A stretch of 26,136 bases of DNA from positions 1-26,136 of IMG/VR virus record IMGVR_UViG_3300034683_000164; one strand, 5' to 3'. Position 1 is the first letter of the stretch; every line of letters starts with the position of its first letter. The notes below the pieces were generated by a model, which ran no database searches, was not told the origin of the DNA, and saw only the letters and a list, made by a program, of their open reading frames with translations. Made by a program: the position numbers and the translations under genes. The stretch comes from a virus. Below are positions 1-7,687 of this stretch, in pieces.

Positions 1-8
1 TTTGACAT
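1..8 (-). CDS. Start of a further late gene (partial, runs off the window)
   Basis: Only the first codons (ATG TCA AA) are inside the window. The call rests on the Shine-Dalgarno-like GAGGTGG a few bases upstream, the same GAGGTGG/AGGTGG type used by the next genes of this cassette, and on its position right after the preceding stop codon. By position it should be another head-completion or tail gene. Nothing about its product can be read. Confidence 0.5.
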
Positions 9-24
9 CCTACCACCTCTATTC

Positions 25-945
25 CTATACTAATGATGAAACCATAACTGATTTAATATACGTAATTCCTTCATGCTCAGCTTGCAATACAATATTCTTA
101 CCAATATGCGCTGAATCAAATTCAATTTCAATTGTAGCTATATCATCAATAACACTTAATGTTAACCAACTAGGGCTATCTAGTACACTCCAACTTGGAG
201 TTATAACAGTCCCGTCTACTTGTAAGGTGTATTCTTCATAATCACCATACTTAATACTTGCAGGACCTTGAATAATATATTCGCCTTCTGGAATAACAGT
301 AGGCTCCTCATAATCGGCAATTTCATCTGTGTCAGTCTCATGTTTTAAATCTTCAATTGCAAATAATACATTTACTCCTACATAAGTAAAACTATCAACT
401 TTACTAATTTTATATGGAATACCATCAATCATAAAACGATGGTCTCGTTTAATTTTATTGGTTTTTTCAGATTGTGGCAAGAATAAATTTATTGTATTTT
501 CTGGAGTTGTAAAAGTATAGAACTCATCAATACCATCAACTCTAGAGTAACTTTTTGCTCTAATTTGTTGAGTTAACAATTCTCCATCTTGTATCCATTG
601 TAAAGTACGATTTATTCTTACAGTATTAGCTTGTTGAAAAACATGCCCAATATAACGAACATCAAGTACAAGCCAAGCATGCTCTTGTAAGTTCAAAATG
701 ATTGCACCTGAAACTAGTTTGTCGTCTGGATGCACATAAATTTTATCCATACCTACAGTCTTTTTAGCTGTCTGAATTCTTATTGGTTGAGTTGTTCCGT
801 CTGGAAATTCAACGCATACTTTTCTATAAGAAGGAGATTTCTCCCAATCTTGTCGCATGCCCGCAATCATTCTATCTTCATAGCTATCTGCGGTTGAAGT
901 TCCTTGCACTCTCAATCTTTCGGCATATTTATCAAAGTAATCCAT
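25..945 (-). CDS. Structural protein with C-terminal Ig-like region, probably head-completion or connector
   Basis: A 306-residue protein in the head-completion part of the late cassette. The first ~200 residues are mixed alpha/beta with no motif I recognise by name. From about residue 215 a beta-rich segment follows (EGEYIIQGPASIKYGDYEEY, then WSVLDSPSWLTLSV) that reads like a bacterial Ig-like (Big) domain, common in phage virion proteins exposed on the particle. Its ATG overlaps the stop of the upstream gene by one base (TAATG) and is preceded by GAAGGTGG, so the two are translationally coupled. Position after portal, capsid and connector-like genes supports a neck or head-closure role. 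That role is inferred from order and not from a family match. Confidence 0.6.
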   Translation of the reverse strand: MDYFDKYAERLRVQGTSTADSYEDRMIAGMRQDWEKSPSYRKVCVEFPDGTTQPIRIQTAKKTVGMDKIYVHPDDKLVSGAIILNLQEHAWLVLDVRYIGHVFQQANTVRINRTLQWIQDGELLTQQIRAKSYSRVDGIDEFYTFTTPENTINLFLPQSEKTNKIKRDHRFMIDGIPYKISKVDSFTYVGVNVLFAIEDLKHETDTDEIADYEEPTVIPEGEYIIQGPASIKYGDYEEYTLQVDGTVITPSWSVLDSPSWLTLSVIDDIATIEIEFDSAHIGKNIVLQAEHEGITYIKSVMVSSLV

Positions 946-1256
946 TATTCCACCTTCTCACTTGAAGGTTCTATTTTTTTCAGCATATCAATACTATCAA
1001 ATACAGTTTTTCGGAATAAAGGCATCTCTTCATCGGATATCAGTAGCAGTCCAGATAGTTTAGCAAGCAAAGCTGTAAAGTATGCTTCCTCAATTAAAGC
1101 GTCAAAACCATTTAACTCAACTAGCAAACCTTGTAAATATTTTTCCCACTCTTTCCCTTCTTCTCGTAAAGGAAGAACTTTAAAAATATTTTTTACAGTA
1201 TGCTCTTTATATAATTCGAAATCTATCATGCCACCATATATTGTCTTAATCTTCAT
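945..1256 (-). CDS. Small head-completion-type protein, function unknown
   Basis: A 103-residue, mainly helical and acidic protein (many Glu/Leu/Lys, segments such as EEGKEWEKYLQGLLVELNG). I do not recognise a named family. It lies between a connector-like gene and the Ig-bearing structural protein, five bases after the former's stop codon and overlapping the latter's start. Genes of this size and place in HK97-type phages usually code for head-tail joining or neck proteins, so that is the working guess. No membrane segment, signal peptide or metal motif is visible. Confidence 0.55.
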   Translation of the reverse strand: MKIKTIYGGMIDFELYKEHTVKNIFKVLPLREEGKEWEKYLQGLLVELNGFDALIEEAYFTALLAKLSGLLLISDEEMPLFRKTVFDSIDMLKKIEPSSEKVE

Positions 1257-1261
1257 GCCTT

Positions 1262-1702
1262 TTACTCACCGCCTAACTTGTATAATAAAGATTTATTGTC
1301 TTCTCGTCTTGAATATCTCTTCTTCAATCTTTCAATATACAACCAATCTTGTTCTTCTAGTTTAACTAATACATTAATGTGATTCGCTTGTGAGTATTTT
1401 TGAAACTCTAAAGGTGACATCGTTTGTCTAAGTAATTCAACATCTCTTAATTGTCTACGCAACCAAGAGTGAGCCATTAAATGTCCTAACAATTGTACTT
1501 CATCAAATGTTAATGTATTAGTAAATTCTTGAGCGGCATCATCTTTAGCTTTTAAATCCACTTTAGGGTAATCAAAGTTTAAAATCGCATCATCAAGCAA
1601 TATCATCATATCGTCTTCAGACACTTCTATATCTAAGGTGGCGTAAGCTGGGTCAGTGATTTTGCCCAAAAAAACTCTAAATATGTCAGCATAAGGTGTC
1701 AT
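1262..1702 (-). CDS. Probable head-tail connector (adaptor) protein
   Basis: A 146-residue, largely helical protein starting MTPYADIFRVFLGKITDPAY. The opening phrase, the acidic EVSEDDMMILLDDAILNF segment and the later helical stretch (QLLGHLMAHSWLRRQL) resemble the helical adaptor proteins that dock under the portal in siphophages, which have similar length. The ATG follows a GAGGTGG ribosome site and lies ten bases beyond the stop of the preceding gene. Placed second after the major capsid gene, as expected for the connector block. The family call rests on pattern and order only. Confidence 0.6.
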   Translation of the reverse strand: MTPYADIFRVFLGKITDPAYATLDIEVSEDDMMILLDDAILNFDYPKVDLKAKDDAAQEFTNTLTFDEVQLLGHLMAHSWLRRQLRDVELLRQTMSPLEFQKYSQANHINVLVKLEEQDWLYIERLKKRYSRREDNKSLLYKLGGE

Positions 1703-1712
1703 TTAACCACCT

Positions 1713-2243
1713 CTATTCTTTTGGTATTCTTTTGCGTCTAGGTTTATCTTTTTCTATTGGAGTATTAACTTCATTGCTTTCAGCAACTACAGATTCATGT
1801 TCTTCGATTGCACTTATTACATCAGTATTAGAATATGAACTTAACATTTTAGCTATATCTAAATTCTTTACTGGAAGTTTGATAGCAACTTGGATAAGAC
1901 TGTCAAGCATTTTATTGCTGCAATATTGTACAAAATCTTCAATTTTCACAATATCTTCTGTTTTCAATAATTCTTCCATTTCGTGTAAATCTAAAGTGTA
2001 TTTATCTAAAGGTGGCAGATTCAATCTTTCTCGCACTTCATTGTCTTTAATCAATAAAGCTCCTTCTTCAAACAGCCGTCTTCCTCCATGGGTTCCAGTG
2101 ACTTCAAGCAATTCCGCAAAAGCGATTTTTTTAACACTACCTGATATTTCCCAAACTCTAGATTCTTTGCCAGTCTTATATCCTACACTCCAACCCAAAT
2201 TATTCCAAACTTGAATTAAATCATTATCTTTAAATTCTTTCAT
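1713..2243 (-). CDS. Phage structural or assembly protein of unknown function with basic C-terminus
   Basis: A 176-residue protein. The N-terminal half (NDLIQVWNNLGWSVGYKTGK, then VWEISGSVKKIAFAELLEV) looks like a compact mixed fold. The centre is acidic and helical. The C-terminus ends in a strongly basic tail (DKPRRKRIPKE) that could contact DNA or a partner in the capsid. It is the first gene after the major capsid gene and is separated from it by a strong hairpin, so it is probably expressed at a lower level than the capsid. A good ribosome site (AGGAGG family) precedes the ATG. I do not recognise a named family. Confidence 0.6.
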   Translation of the reverse strand: MKEFKDNDLIQVWNNLGWSVGYKTGKESRVWEISGSVKKIAFAELLEVTGTHGGRRLFEEGALLIKDNEVRERLNLPPLDKYTLDLHEMEELLKTEDIVKIEDFVQYCSNKMLDSLIQVAIKLPVKNLDIAKMLSSYSNTDVISAIEEHESVVAESNEVNTPIEKDKPRRKRIPKE

Positions 2244-2285
2244 CTATTATTTCCTCCTTTTATACTATTAACAATTAAAATAGGA

Positions 2286-2304
2286 GGGGTAGTTTAACTA
2301 CCCC
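2286..2304 (-). terminator. Hairpin after the major capsid gene, partial terminator
   Basis: Seven perfect G/C-rich pairs (GGGGTAG with CTACCCC, 5-nt loop), followed in the minus direction by CTCCTATTTTAATT. It begins seven bases after the capsid stop codon. The tract of T is imperfect, so partial read-through into the connector genes is likely. This would keep capsid protein in excess. Confidence 0.65.
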
Positions 2305-2310
2305 ACTTCA

Positions 2311-3309
2311 TTATAGGCTTGTATTCTCAACAATTCCAAAATGGTTAGTATTTAATATTGCAATACCCATTTTTTTGTAAATTTGCATTTCAATTGACCA
2401 GTCTTCTCTGTCAAGACTCTTGATTAGAGTTTCGCCTTCATATACAACTTTAACAGGTTTTTCAAAACTACCTGAAGGTATGATATAAGCAAAGCTATCA
2501 TCAATAACTTTAACAGTATTAGTTGCATCAGTAAATGATTGTGGGATAATTACAACATCAGCTCCCATATATCTACCAATATAACCCATATTTCTCATAT
2601 CTGCTTTATCTGCATCTCCTATGAAAGCATCCTCAATAACAAGGGTGCCAGCAAAAGCTTGAGTACAGAAAATAGTTGGTTGCCCATAAGTACGAACAGT
2701 ATTTAATACTTTGTTAAACTGTGCACTAACAAAAGCATTACCAGTATATTTATTTGCTGCCGGCATACTTGCCATAGTACCTTGAAGAGCTACTGTTAAG
2801 TCTTCATAAGCTGCATTTTCTAGTTCATCTAAGAATATTTCTAAAACTTCAGAAATGCTTTCTCTTCCAGCTAAGAAACCTTCAAGAGTTTGATAAACTG
2901 CTCCGCCGTGAGCGTAAGTTTCAACATCAACGAAGTCTCTGTCTAGTCTAACTCTCTCATACACACCAGCTGCTGCAACTCTAGTTACGAATCTCTTAAC
3001 ATTTTTCATACCTCTTTTAAGAGTAAATCTTGGCTTGTCTCCATGACCTACAGTCATAAAGTCAGCGAAAGGTCCGAAAACTTTACTTACATCTTGTGGT
3101 AACACCTCATCAATCATCGTCGCCATGATTTGGAATACTACCTTACTATTTGATTGCCATTTATAAAAGTCAATGGCTCCCTGCTCATTACAAACTAATG
3201 TAGCTACTTCTGATCTTAGCGTATCCTCTAAATCAGCTAAGCTGAAGTCGCCTTGAGGTCTTTTTAGAGCTACATCGACTGCAAGCTTTTTCAATTTTGC
3301 ATCTAACAT
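2311..3309 (-). CDS. Major capsid protein, HK97 fold
   Basis: A 332-residue protein directly downstream of scaffold and decoration genes, the standard place for the HK97-fold major capsid protein. Supporting features are a helical N-terminal arm, a central P-domain-like stretch (RYMGADVVIIPQSF), and the C-terminal segment EDWSIEMQIYKKMGIAILN, which resembles the closing strand of many siphophage capsid proteins. Codon choice is richer in G/C and alanine codons than in the early region, as in highly expressed virion genes. AGGGAGGAATAATAA precedes the ATG. It would assemble with the portal and be acted on by the protease encoded upstream. Family assignment is from context plus pattern. Confidence 0.85.
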   Translation of the reverse strand: MLDAKLKKLAVDVALKRPQGDFSLADLEDTLRSEVATLVCNEQGAIDFYKWQSNSKVVFQIMATMIDEVLPQDVSKVFGPFADFMTVGHGDKPRFTLKRGMKNVKRFVTRVAAAGVYERVRLDRDFVDVETYAHGGAVYQTLEGFLAGRESISEVLEIFLDELENAAYEDLTVALQGTMASMPAANKYTGNAFVSAQFNKVLNTVRTYGQPTIFCTQAFAGTLVIEDAFIGDADKADMRNMGYIGRYMGADVVIIPQSFTDATNTVKVIDDSFAYIIPSGSFEKPVKVVYEGETLIKSLDREDWSIEMQIYKKMGIAILNTNHFGIVENTSL

Positions 3310-3351
3310 TTATTATTCCTCCCTATATTTAATTAAATTATAATACTTTAA

Positions 3352-3864
3352 TTACGCTTTCGCTACTGCGAATTTTACTCCAGCCTGTCCGTTTGGAAGA
3401 GTTACTGCCTCAACTATCTTAAGAACAATTCCTTCACTATCATCTACAGAAGGCTGTGCTAATAAAATGTCTCCATTAGCACTAGGAACTCCAATTGCGC
3501 CAGCTGCCTTAGCTGCTGCTACGTCTGCATATGTTTCTCCAAGCTCTACTGCATTAGTTTCAAAAATATCTCCAACGGCTAGTTTCATCATTCTTGGGTA
3601 ATTAGGACTTTCAAGAATAAATGCTTCTCTTCCTAAGTGGGCTTCATACAATCTTTCCTCAGAAGCGTGTAACCAAGCTGCCTCAGTAGCGTCTGCAGGG
3701 AATCTTACCTCTTTTGCTACATCATCAACAACAAGTAATTGTCCATTTTCAGCAGCACTTACTGCATCAGCTAATGGATATTGTGCTTTGATTTGTCCGG
3801 TTCTTACAGCTGCAACATGGTTCGTTTCAACTACTGCGTAACCGCTTTCTACTAATCTTGCCAT
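3352..3864 (-). CDS. Capsid decoration or head-stabilising protein
   Basis: A 170-residue, alanine-rich protein without cysteines, located exactly between the scaffold-like gene and the major capsid gene. The C-terminal half (PSANGDILLAQPSVDDSEG, then VKFAVAKA) is beta-rich and resembles the tadpole-shaped decoration proteins of lambda-like and Bacillus phages. The N-terminal ~60 residues resemble a beta-strand-rich attachment arm. The ATG follows AGGAGGAATATATA. Codon use matches the capsid gene, which fits a protein needed in hundreds of copies. A structural role is well supported by position. The decoration label is an inference. Confidence 0.6.
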   Translation of the reverse strand: MARLVESGYAVVETNHVAAVRTGQIKAQYPLADAVSAAENGQLLVVDDVAKEVRFPADATEAAWLHASEERLYEAHLGREAFILESPNYPRMMKLAVGDIFETNAVELGETYADVAAAKAAGAIGVPSANGDILLAQPSVDDSEGIVLKIVEAVTLPNGQAGVKFAVAKA

Positions 3865-3876
3865 TATATATTCCTC

Positions 3877-5184
3877 CTATTTTTTAATATTCTTTTTGAC
3901 TAAATCTGCGTAAATTGGTTCTCTTGAAGAATCAATAGGCTTAGTAAATAGAGCGTCAATTCCTACTCTTTTTCCTTCTTTATTGGGAGATACTTTTCTA
4001 CCTCTTAAAGCATAAAGCCTTACTTCTAATTCTTCTAATGAAAACTCTGCATCCTTTAAAGGAGCAATTTCTTCTTCAGTCAAATCGTCAAAATCATTGA
4101 ATAGCGCTTCTTTCTGCGCATTAAATTCTTTTAACTCAATTTGTTCTTTAAATTCTTTTAATTCTTTATTTTCAGTTTCTAAAGTTGCAATTGTATTTTC
4201 AAAATCTTCAATTTGTTTTTCTAAATCGGCTATTTTAATTTCAAACTCATTTGGCTCTTCGTTTCCTTCTGGGATTGATTCATCTGATTCATCATCATTA
4301 ACATTAAATTCTTCATCGTCTTTAGTATCATCTTGATTACCTACTTCTTCCTCAGAAAAATCTTTGTTATCATCATCATCATCATCGTTATCAACTATTT
4401 GTTGAGAATCATCAAAATTATCATCGACATATTCATCTTTATCATCAGCATCACTGTCATCTGCATTAACTGTATCATCTACAACAACTGATTCATCATT
4501 AAAAGTCTCATCTGTCTTAGATTCATCCACTTCAGGTTCATTTAAACTAAAGTTAGCCATAGCTTTTTTAAGTTCAATCATCATTTCACTAATTGAGTCT
4601 TCAGAAAACTGTACTATTTCAGCATTGGCACCAATCATTGCTTCTCTAACATCTTCACCTAGTAAAGCAATACCAGTATACTTATAGCCTTTAATATCAA
4701 CATAGCTATCTTCCCACTCATAGTCATCAACGATGATTTCCATTGACACTTTCTTAACCATATCCCGATTTAGAATATCTAAAGCAGAATTAGCATAGTC
4801 TCTCCAGACATAAGCATCAACAACCACAAAAGTCTTTCCTGTTTCTTCATCCGTCTCTATTGCATAATTATTACTCTCAGGGACAATTCCAATAGGTCTA
4901 CCTAGATAAACATATTTAACATCATCTTCAGTAATTTTAATTTCATATTCATGTCCTGCGAAATCTGCATTAGAGTCACCATCAGTTTTTTTAATGAAAG
5001 CTAGTAATGGAATGTTAGCTAAAGTAGCTTGAGCATTATTAATTGCCTCTAAATCGAAATTTGAATTATTCAAATTCAATCCACTATGCATTACTTTAAC
5101 TCTTAATTTCATAAATCTTTCATCATCAAACGCGGTTTCGGCATATGAGACAGGTAGTTTAACTATTTTTGGCTTGTTTTTCAT
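3877..5184 (-). CDS. Capsid scaffold/assembly protein with a very acidic central region
   Basis: A 435-residue protein in three parts. Residues 1-200 form a globular domain (KLRVKVMHSGLNLNNSNFDL, AGHEYEI, YVWRDYANSALDIL, KKVSMEI) that resembles N-terminal domains of Bacillota prohead protease or scaffold proteins of the XkdF neighbourhood. Residues ~215-310 are a low-complexity run of Asp, Glu, Ser and Asn. Residues ~315-370 are a predicted coiled coil (IADLEKQIEDFENTIATLET and onward), typical of scaffolds. The position just before decoration and capsid genes fits. I cannot identify a catalytic triad in the N-terminal domain, and a ClpP-type protease is already encoded upstream, so scaffold is preferred over protease. 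Confidence 0.65.
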   Translation of the reverse strand: MKNKPKIVKLPVSYAETAFDDERFMKLRVKVMHSGLNLNNSNFDLEAINNAQATLANIPLLAFIKKTDGDSNADFAGHEYEIKITEDDVKYVYLGRPIGIVPESNNYAIETDEETGKTFVVVDAYVWRDYANSALDILNRDMVKKVSMEIIVDDYEWEDSYVDIKGYKYTGIALLGEDVREAMIGANAEIVQFSEDSISEMMIELKKAMANFSLNEPEVDESKTDETFNDESVVVDDTVNADDSDADDKDEYVDDNFDDSQQIVDNDDDDDDNKDFSEEEVGNQDDTKDDEEFNVNDDESDESIPEGNEEPNEFEIKIADLEKQIEDFENTIATLETENKELKEFKEQIELKEFNAQKEALFNDFDDLTEEEIAPLKDAEFSLEELEVRLYALRGRKVSPNKEGKRVGIDALFTKPIDSSREPIYADLVKKNIKK

Positions 5185-5195
5185 TGTCTCACTCC

Positions 5196-5381
5196 TTAAA
5201 ACGACATTTTTTTAGACATAAACATTGCGCTTTTGTCTTCAAAATCTGGTAATGCGATTTCTGAATTATATTCAAAAACCCACATTTTCTCTTCACTCTT
5301 CTGCTCTTGCGCAGTAATTAACTTAAATCCGGCTTGTAGAAGAGCTTCCTTCACTTTTTCATTTTTTGCATATATAAACAT
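5196..5381 (-). CDS. Small protein of unknown function between portal and scaffold genes
   Basis: A 61-residue protein (starts MFIYAKNEKVKEALLQAGFK). The first half reads as strand-helix-strand. The C-terminus holds several methionines and lysines. An excellent ribosome site (CCAAGGAGGAATAAAA) precedes the ATG, which lies two bases after the portal stop codon, so it is a real, coupled gene. Small genes in this place are common in Gram-positive siphophages and are mostly uncharacterised. It could be a minor head component or assembly helper. No family recognised. Confidence 0.6.
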   Translation of the reverse strand: MFIYAKNEKVKEALLQAGFKLITAQEQKSEEKMWVFEYNSEIALPDFEDKSAMFMSKKMSF

Positions 5382-5383
5382 TT

Positions 5384-6889
5384 TTATTCCTCCTTGGCTC
5401 TATCATCATTCTTTTCTTCGTCCCGAGTTTTCTCGCCTTCCTCACTAAGAGGGCCTTCCGATTCTGGTCTACCAGTTTCACTCGTTCCAGATGATGTGTG
5501 CGAAGAAGCAAGCGGTTGCATACGATTTGATAAATCAAGCAATAGATTCTCATAGTCAAGCAAGAAATCAGCATCAAATTGACGCACTCCTAACGCAGTT
5601 AAAGCTAATAACTTTGTTGGGAATCCATAAGTTGCTGCATTTTGATATTCAGTAGCTCGTTCCATATGATTAAAAATAGTTAAAGGAGGGAATGTAATAC
5701 CAAACTCAAAACTTGGGGATAGCTCTGCAAATTTGTTATTATACCATCGCTCAAACTGTTTTAATAATGGGAACATTAAACTTTCATCTACCTTAACAGA
5801 TAAATTTAAGCCTATGCTACCTGTACCTGTGCCTGAATTAAACAAGGCCACTGGTGTACCTGCACTGTTGTAAATCATATTTGTTGCTCTTTCTATATTA
5901 TCACGCTCAACTCGAGAGTTGGCACCGCTATCTAAAGTAATTGGTTCCATATCACATGGAGTAGTTAATACATCAATTGCTGGATTTTTTATCATTTTTC
6001 TAGCATTTTGATGTAAATCAACAATTTCTTCCATATACAAAGCTAATTCATTATCTTTATTTAATGGAATTTTTTGTACTAAAAGAGTATAAACGCTTAA
6101 TGCCATTTTAGTTTTATCCAAATTTTTATATTCATCTAATTCTAAGATATCATTAAATACTGAACTAAACATCGGTATCGCATCGTCAATAACATGCGCT
6201 CTAGCAAACTGTGGGTCTAGTGCTACCCAACGCAAATCCGCATCTCGTTTATAATCATTATAATAGCCTTCAAACTCAGGTGGAAAACCTGCAAAAGCAT
6301 CTATCTTATCTTGTTCTAATCTAAATTGGTCAAAATACTTATTGTCGAATTCCACTTGATACACACCATTAATTTTATATCTGGTTCGGCAATAATCTGG
6401 CGGTAATTGTTGTAAGGTAATTTGATTATTTCCTAAAATTTGTTCATAACCAAAATATATACCATCTCGAACCACAGCAAAAGCTATCTCATAGCTAGTT
6501 TCTTCAACCCCAGAATGTTTTAAATATGATAGTACCTTATCAAAAGATTTTTTAAATGCGGGTTTTTCATATTTATCCGCTTGTGTTCTAGGTATAACCA
6601 AATAGTCAAATGTTAATAATTGCGCAGCATATTTCACTAATCTTCTATATTCCCCACTGGTGTAATAAAAATACTGTGAAATTTTCCGCAGTTCTGCTAC
6701 ATTCCTAGTTTCTAAAGCTTGTTTAACAACAGCTGATGTGATAGAGTATCTACTTTTAGCAGAAACAGAGTCCTGAATGGCTGCTAATGGTGAAGTGCTA
6801 TTAGCAATTTTTTGAAATTCAAGCTTATCTCTACTCAATTTTTTTGATAAATCCGTTAAACTGTCATTATTAATTTGTTCATTGTCCAT
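5384..6889 (-). CDS. Portal protein
   Basis: A 501-residue protein in the normal slot after terminase and protease genes, of the usual length for siphophage portals (450-520). The N-terminal third contains the helix-rich wing-type segment (SGEYRRLVKYAAQLLTFDYL) and a PPDYCRTRY phrase seen in many portals. The central part, GTGTGSIGLNLSVKVDESLM followed by a long helix (LLKQFERWYNNKFAEL), fits the stem and clip. The last ~45 residues are low-complexity and charged (Ser/Glu/Lys/Asp), as is common for portal tails. Twelve such subunits would form the DNA channel to which the terminase docks. The ATG is preceded by a GGAGGTGAG ribosome site. Confidence 0.8.
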   Translation of the reverse strand: MDNEQINNDSLTDLSKKLSRDKLEFQKIANSTSPLAAIQDSVSAKSRYSITSAVVKQALETRNVAELRKISQYFYYTSGEYRRLVKYAAQLLTFDYLVIPRTQADKYEKPAFKKSFDKVLSYLKHSGVEETSYEIAFAVVRDGIYFGYEQILGNNQITLQQLPPDYCRTRYKINGVYQVEFDNKYFDQFRLEQDKIDAFAGFPPEFEGYYNDYKRDADLRWVALDPQFARAHVIDDAIPMFSSVFNDILELDEYKNLDKTKMALSVYTLLVQKIPLNKDNELALYMEEIVDLHQNARKMIKNPAIDVLTTPCDMEPITLDSGANSRVERDNIERATNMIYNSAGTPVALFNSGTGTGSIGLNLSVKVDESLMFPLLKQFERWYNNKFAELSPSFEFGITFPPLTIFNHMERATEYQNAATYGFPTKLLALTALGVRQFDADFLLDYENLLLDLSNRMQPLASSHTSSGTSETGRPESEGPLSEEGEKTRDEEKNDDRAKEE

Positions 6890-6920
6890 TTACTCACCTC
6901 CAATGGGAGAATATTTTATT

Positions 6921-7499
6921 TTATAAAATTTCATCCACCAAACCTTTTTCTAGCATTTGGTCAGAATCAAAATACAACTCATATCTATCGACTTTCTCAT
7001 ATTCTTCTTCAGTAATATTAGAATGCGCGATGACGAATTCTTGAATTCGTTTTTCATATTTCTCATGAAAATGGAAAAAATCTTTGACTGCCGAACTAGA
7101 GCCTTGTACCAATTGTGAACCACCATGCATCAGTGCAGTAGAAAAAGAATAGCAATATCGTGTTACGTTAGAATTGTTCGCGCCAGCCATTAAAATCAAA
7201 GCTCCCATACTATAAGCATAGCCTAACACTATAACTTTGGTGGGAGATTTTAACTGTTGTATTGCGGACACTAAAGTAAAACCATCATATACTGAACCAC
7301 CTGGGGTATTAATATAAATAGTAATAGGATCTAAACTCCCATCATTATCTGCTTCCATTAAAGGAATAGTAATTAAACTCGTGGTATTTTCATTAATTTC
7401 TTCAGTAATATAAAAAGTTCTTTTCTTTAATCCCTCGTAGTATTGTACTGTCAAAGGGTCTAGCGTATCCATAGGAATATCTAAAATAAATTCTGACAT
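6921..7499 (-). CDS. ClpP-like (S14) prohead protease
   Basis: A 192-residue protein with the ClpP/crotonase-type fold signature. The oxyanion-loop phrase is INTPGGSVYDG (residues 64-73). The nucleophile is Ser97 in YAYSMGA. The general base is His125 in LMHGGS. A likely acid is Asp171 in DRYELYF, followed by the typical C-terminal ML-KGLVDEI. All three catalytic positions are in the expected order and spacing. In phage head modules this family replaces the U35/S78 proteases and trims scaffold and capsid proteins. It has its own promoter and a 5' hairpin upstream, separating its transcription from terL. The leader between promoter and ATG is ~130 nt. The AGGAGG-type site near the ATG supports the chosen start. 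Confidence 0.88.
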   Translation of the reverse strand: MSEFILDIPMDTLDPLTVQYYEGLKKRTFYITEEINENTTSLITIPLMEADNDGSLDPITIYINTPGGSVYDGFTLVSAIQQLKSPTKVIVLGYAYSMGALILMAGANNSNVTRYCYSFSTALMHGGSQLVQGSSSAVKDFFHFHEKYEKRIQEFVIAHSNITEEEYEKVDRYELYFDSDQMLEKGLVDEIL

Positions 7500-7605
7500 G
7501 CTTCAGCCTCCTTTTATTCTTTGGGCGCAATACACCCTTATACCTTATAGTCGTAAGTCCATACATAATTTTAGAAAATTTTTCAAAAATTTCGCTTAAA
7601 TTTAA

Positions 7606-7635
7606 AGTAGGGGATAATAAATTCCTTCCCCTACT
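7606..7635 (-). promoter_or_regulatory. Perfect hairpin at the 5' end of the protease-portal transcript
   Basis: Nine perfect pairs (AGTAGGGGA with TCCCCTACT), 12-nt loop. Reading leftward, the first arm coincides with the predicted start of the transcript from the promoter just to its right. It is followed by ~100 nt of leader with no T-tract, so it is unlikely to be a terminator. A stabilising 5' stem or a protein-binding leader is the better reading. Confidence 0.6.
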
Positions 7636-7639
7636 TATT

Positions 7640-7668
7640 ATTATACCATAAATTGTAAAAAATGTCAA
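7640..7668 (-). promoter_or_regulatory. Sigma-A type promoter for the protease-portal-capsid operon
   Basis: On the minus strand: TTGACA, 17-nt spacer, TATAAT, a perfect consensus in an otherwise gene-free gap between terL and the protease gene. It would give extra transcription of the head genes independent of the intron-bearing terL message. Confidence 0.8.
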
Positions 7669-7687
7669 CCTTTTAGATACACAATTT

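Noticed and set aside
4097-4336. Rightward Ser-rich frame inside the scaffold gene
   Set aside because: It is the reverse reading of the Asp/Glu/coiled-coil repeats and has no start signal.
7402-7668. 88-residue leftward frame over the protease leader
   Set aside because: It overlaps promoter, hairpin and the protease start in another frame, and has no ribosome site or phage-like composition.
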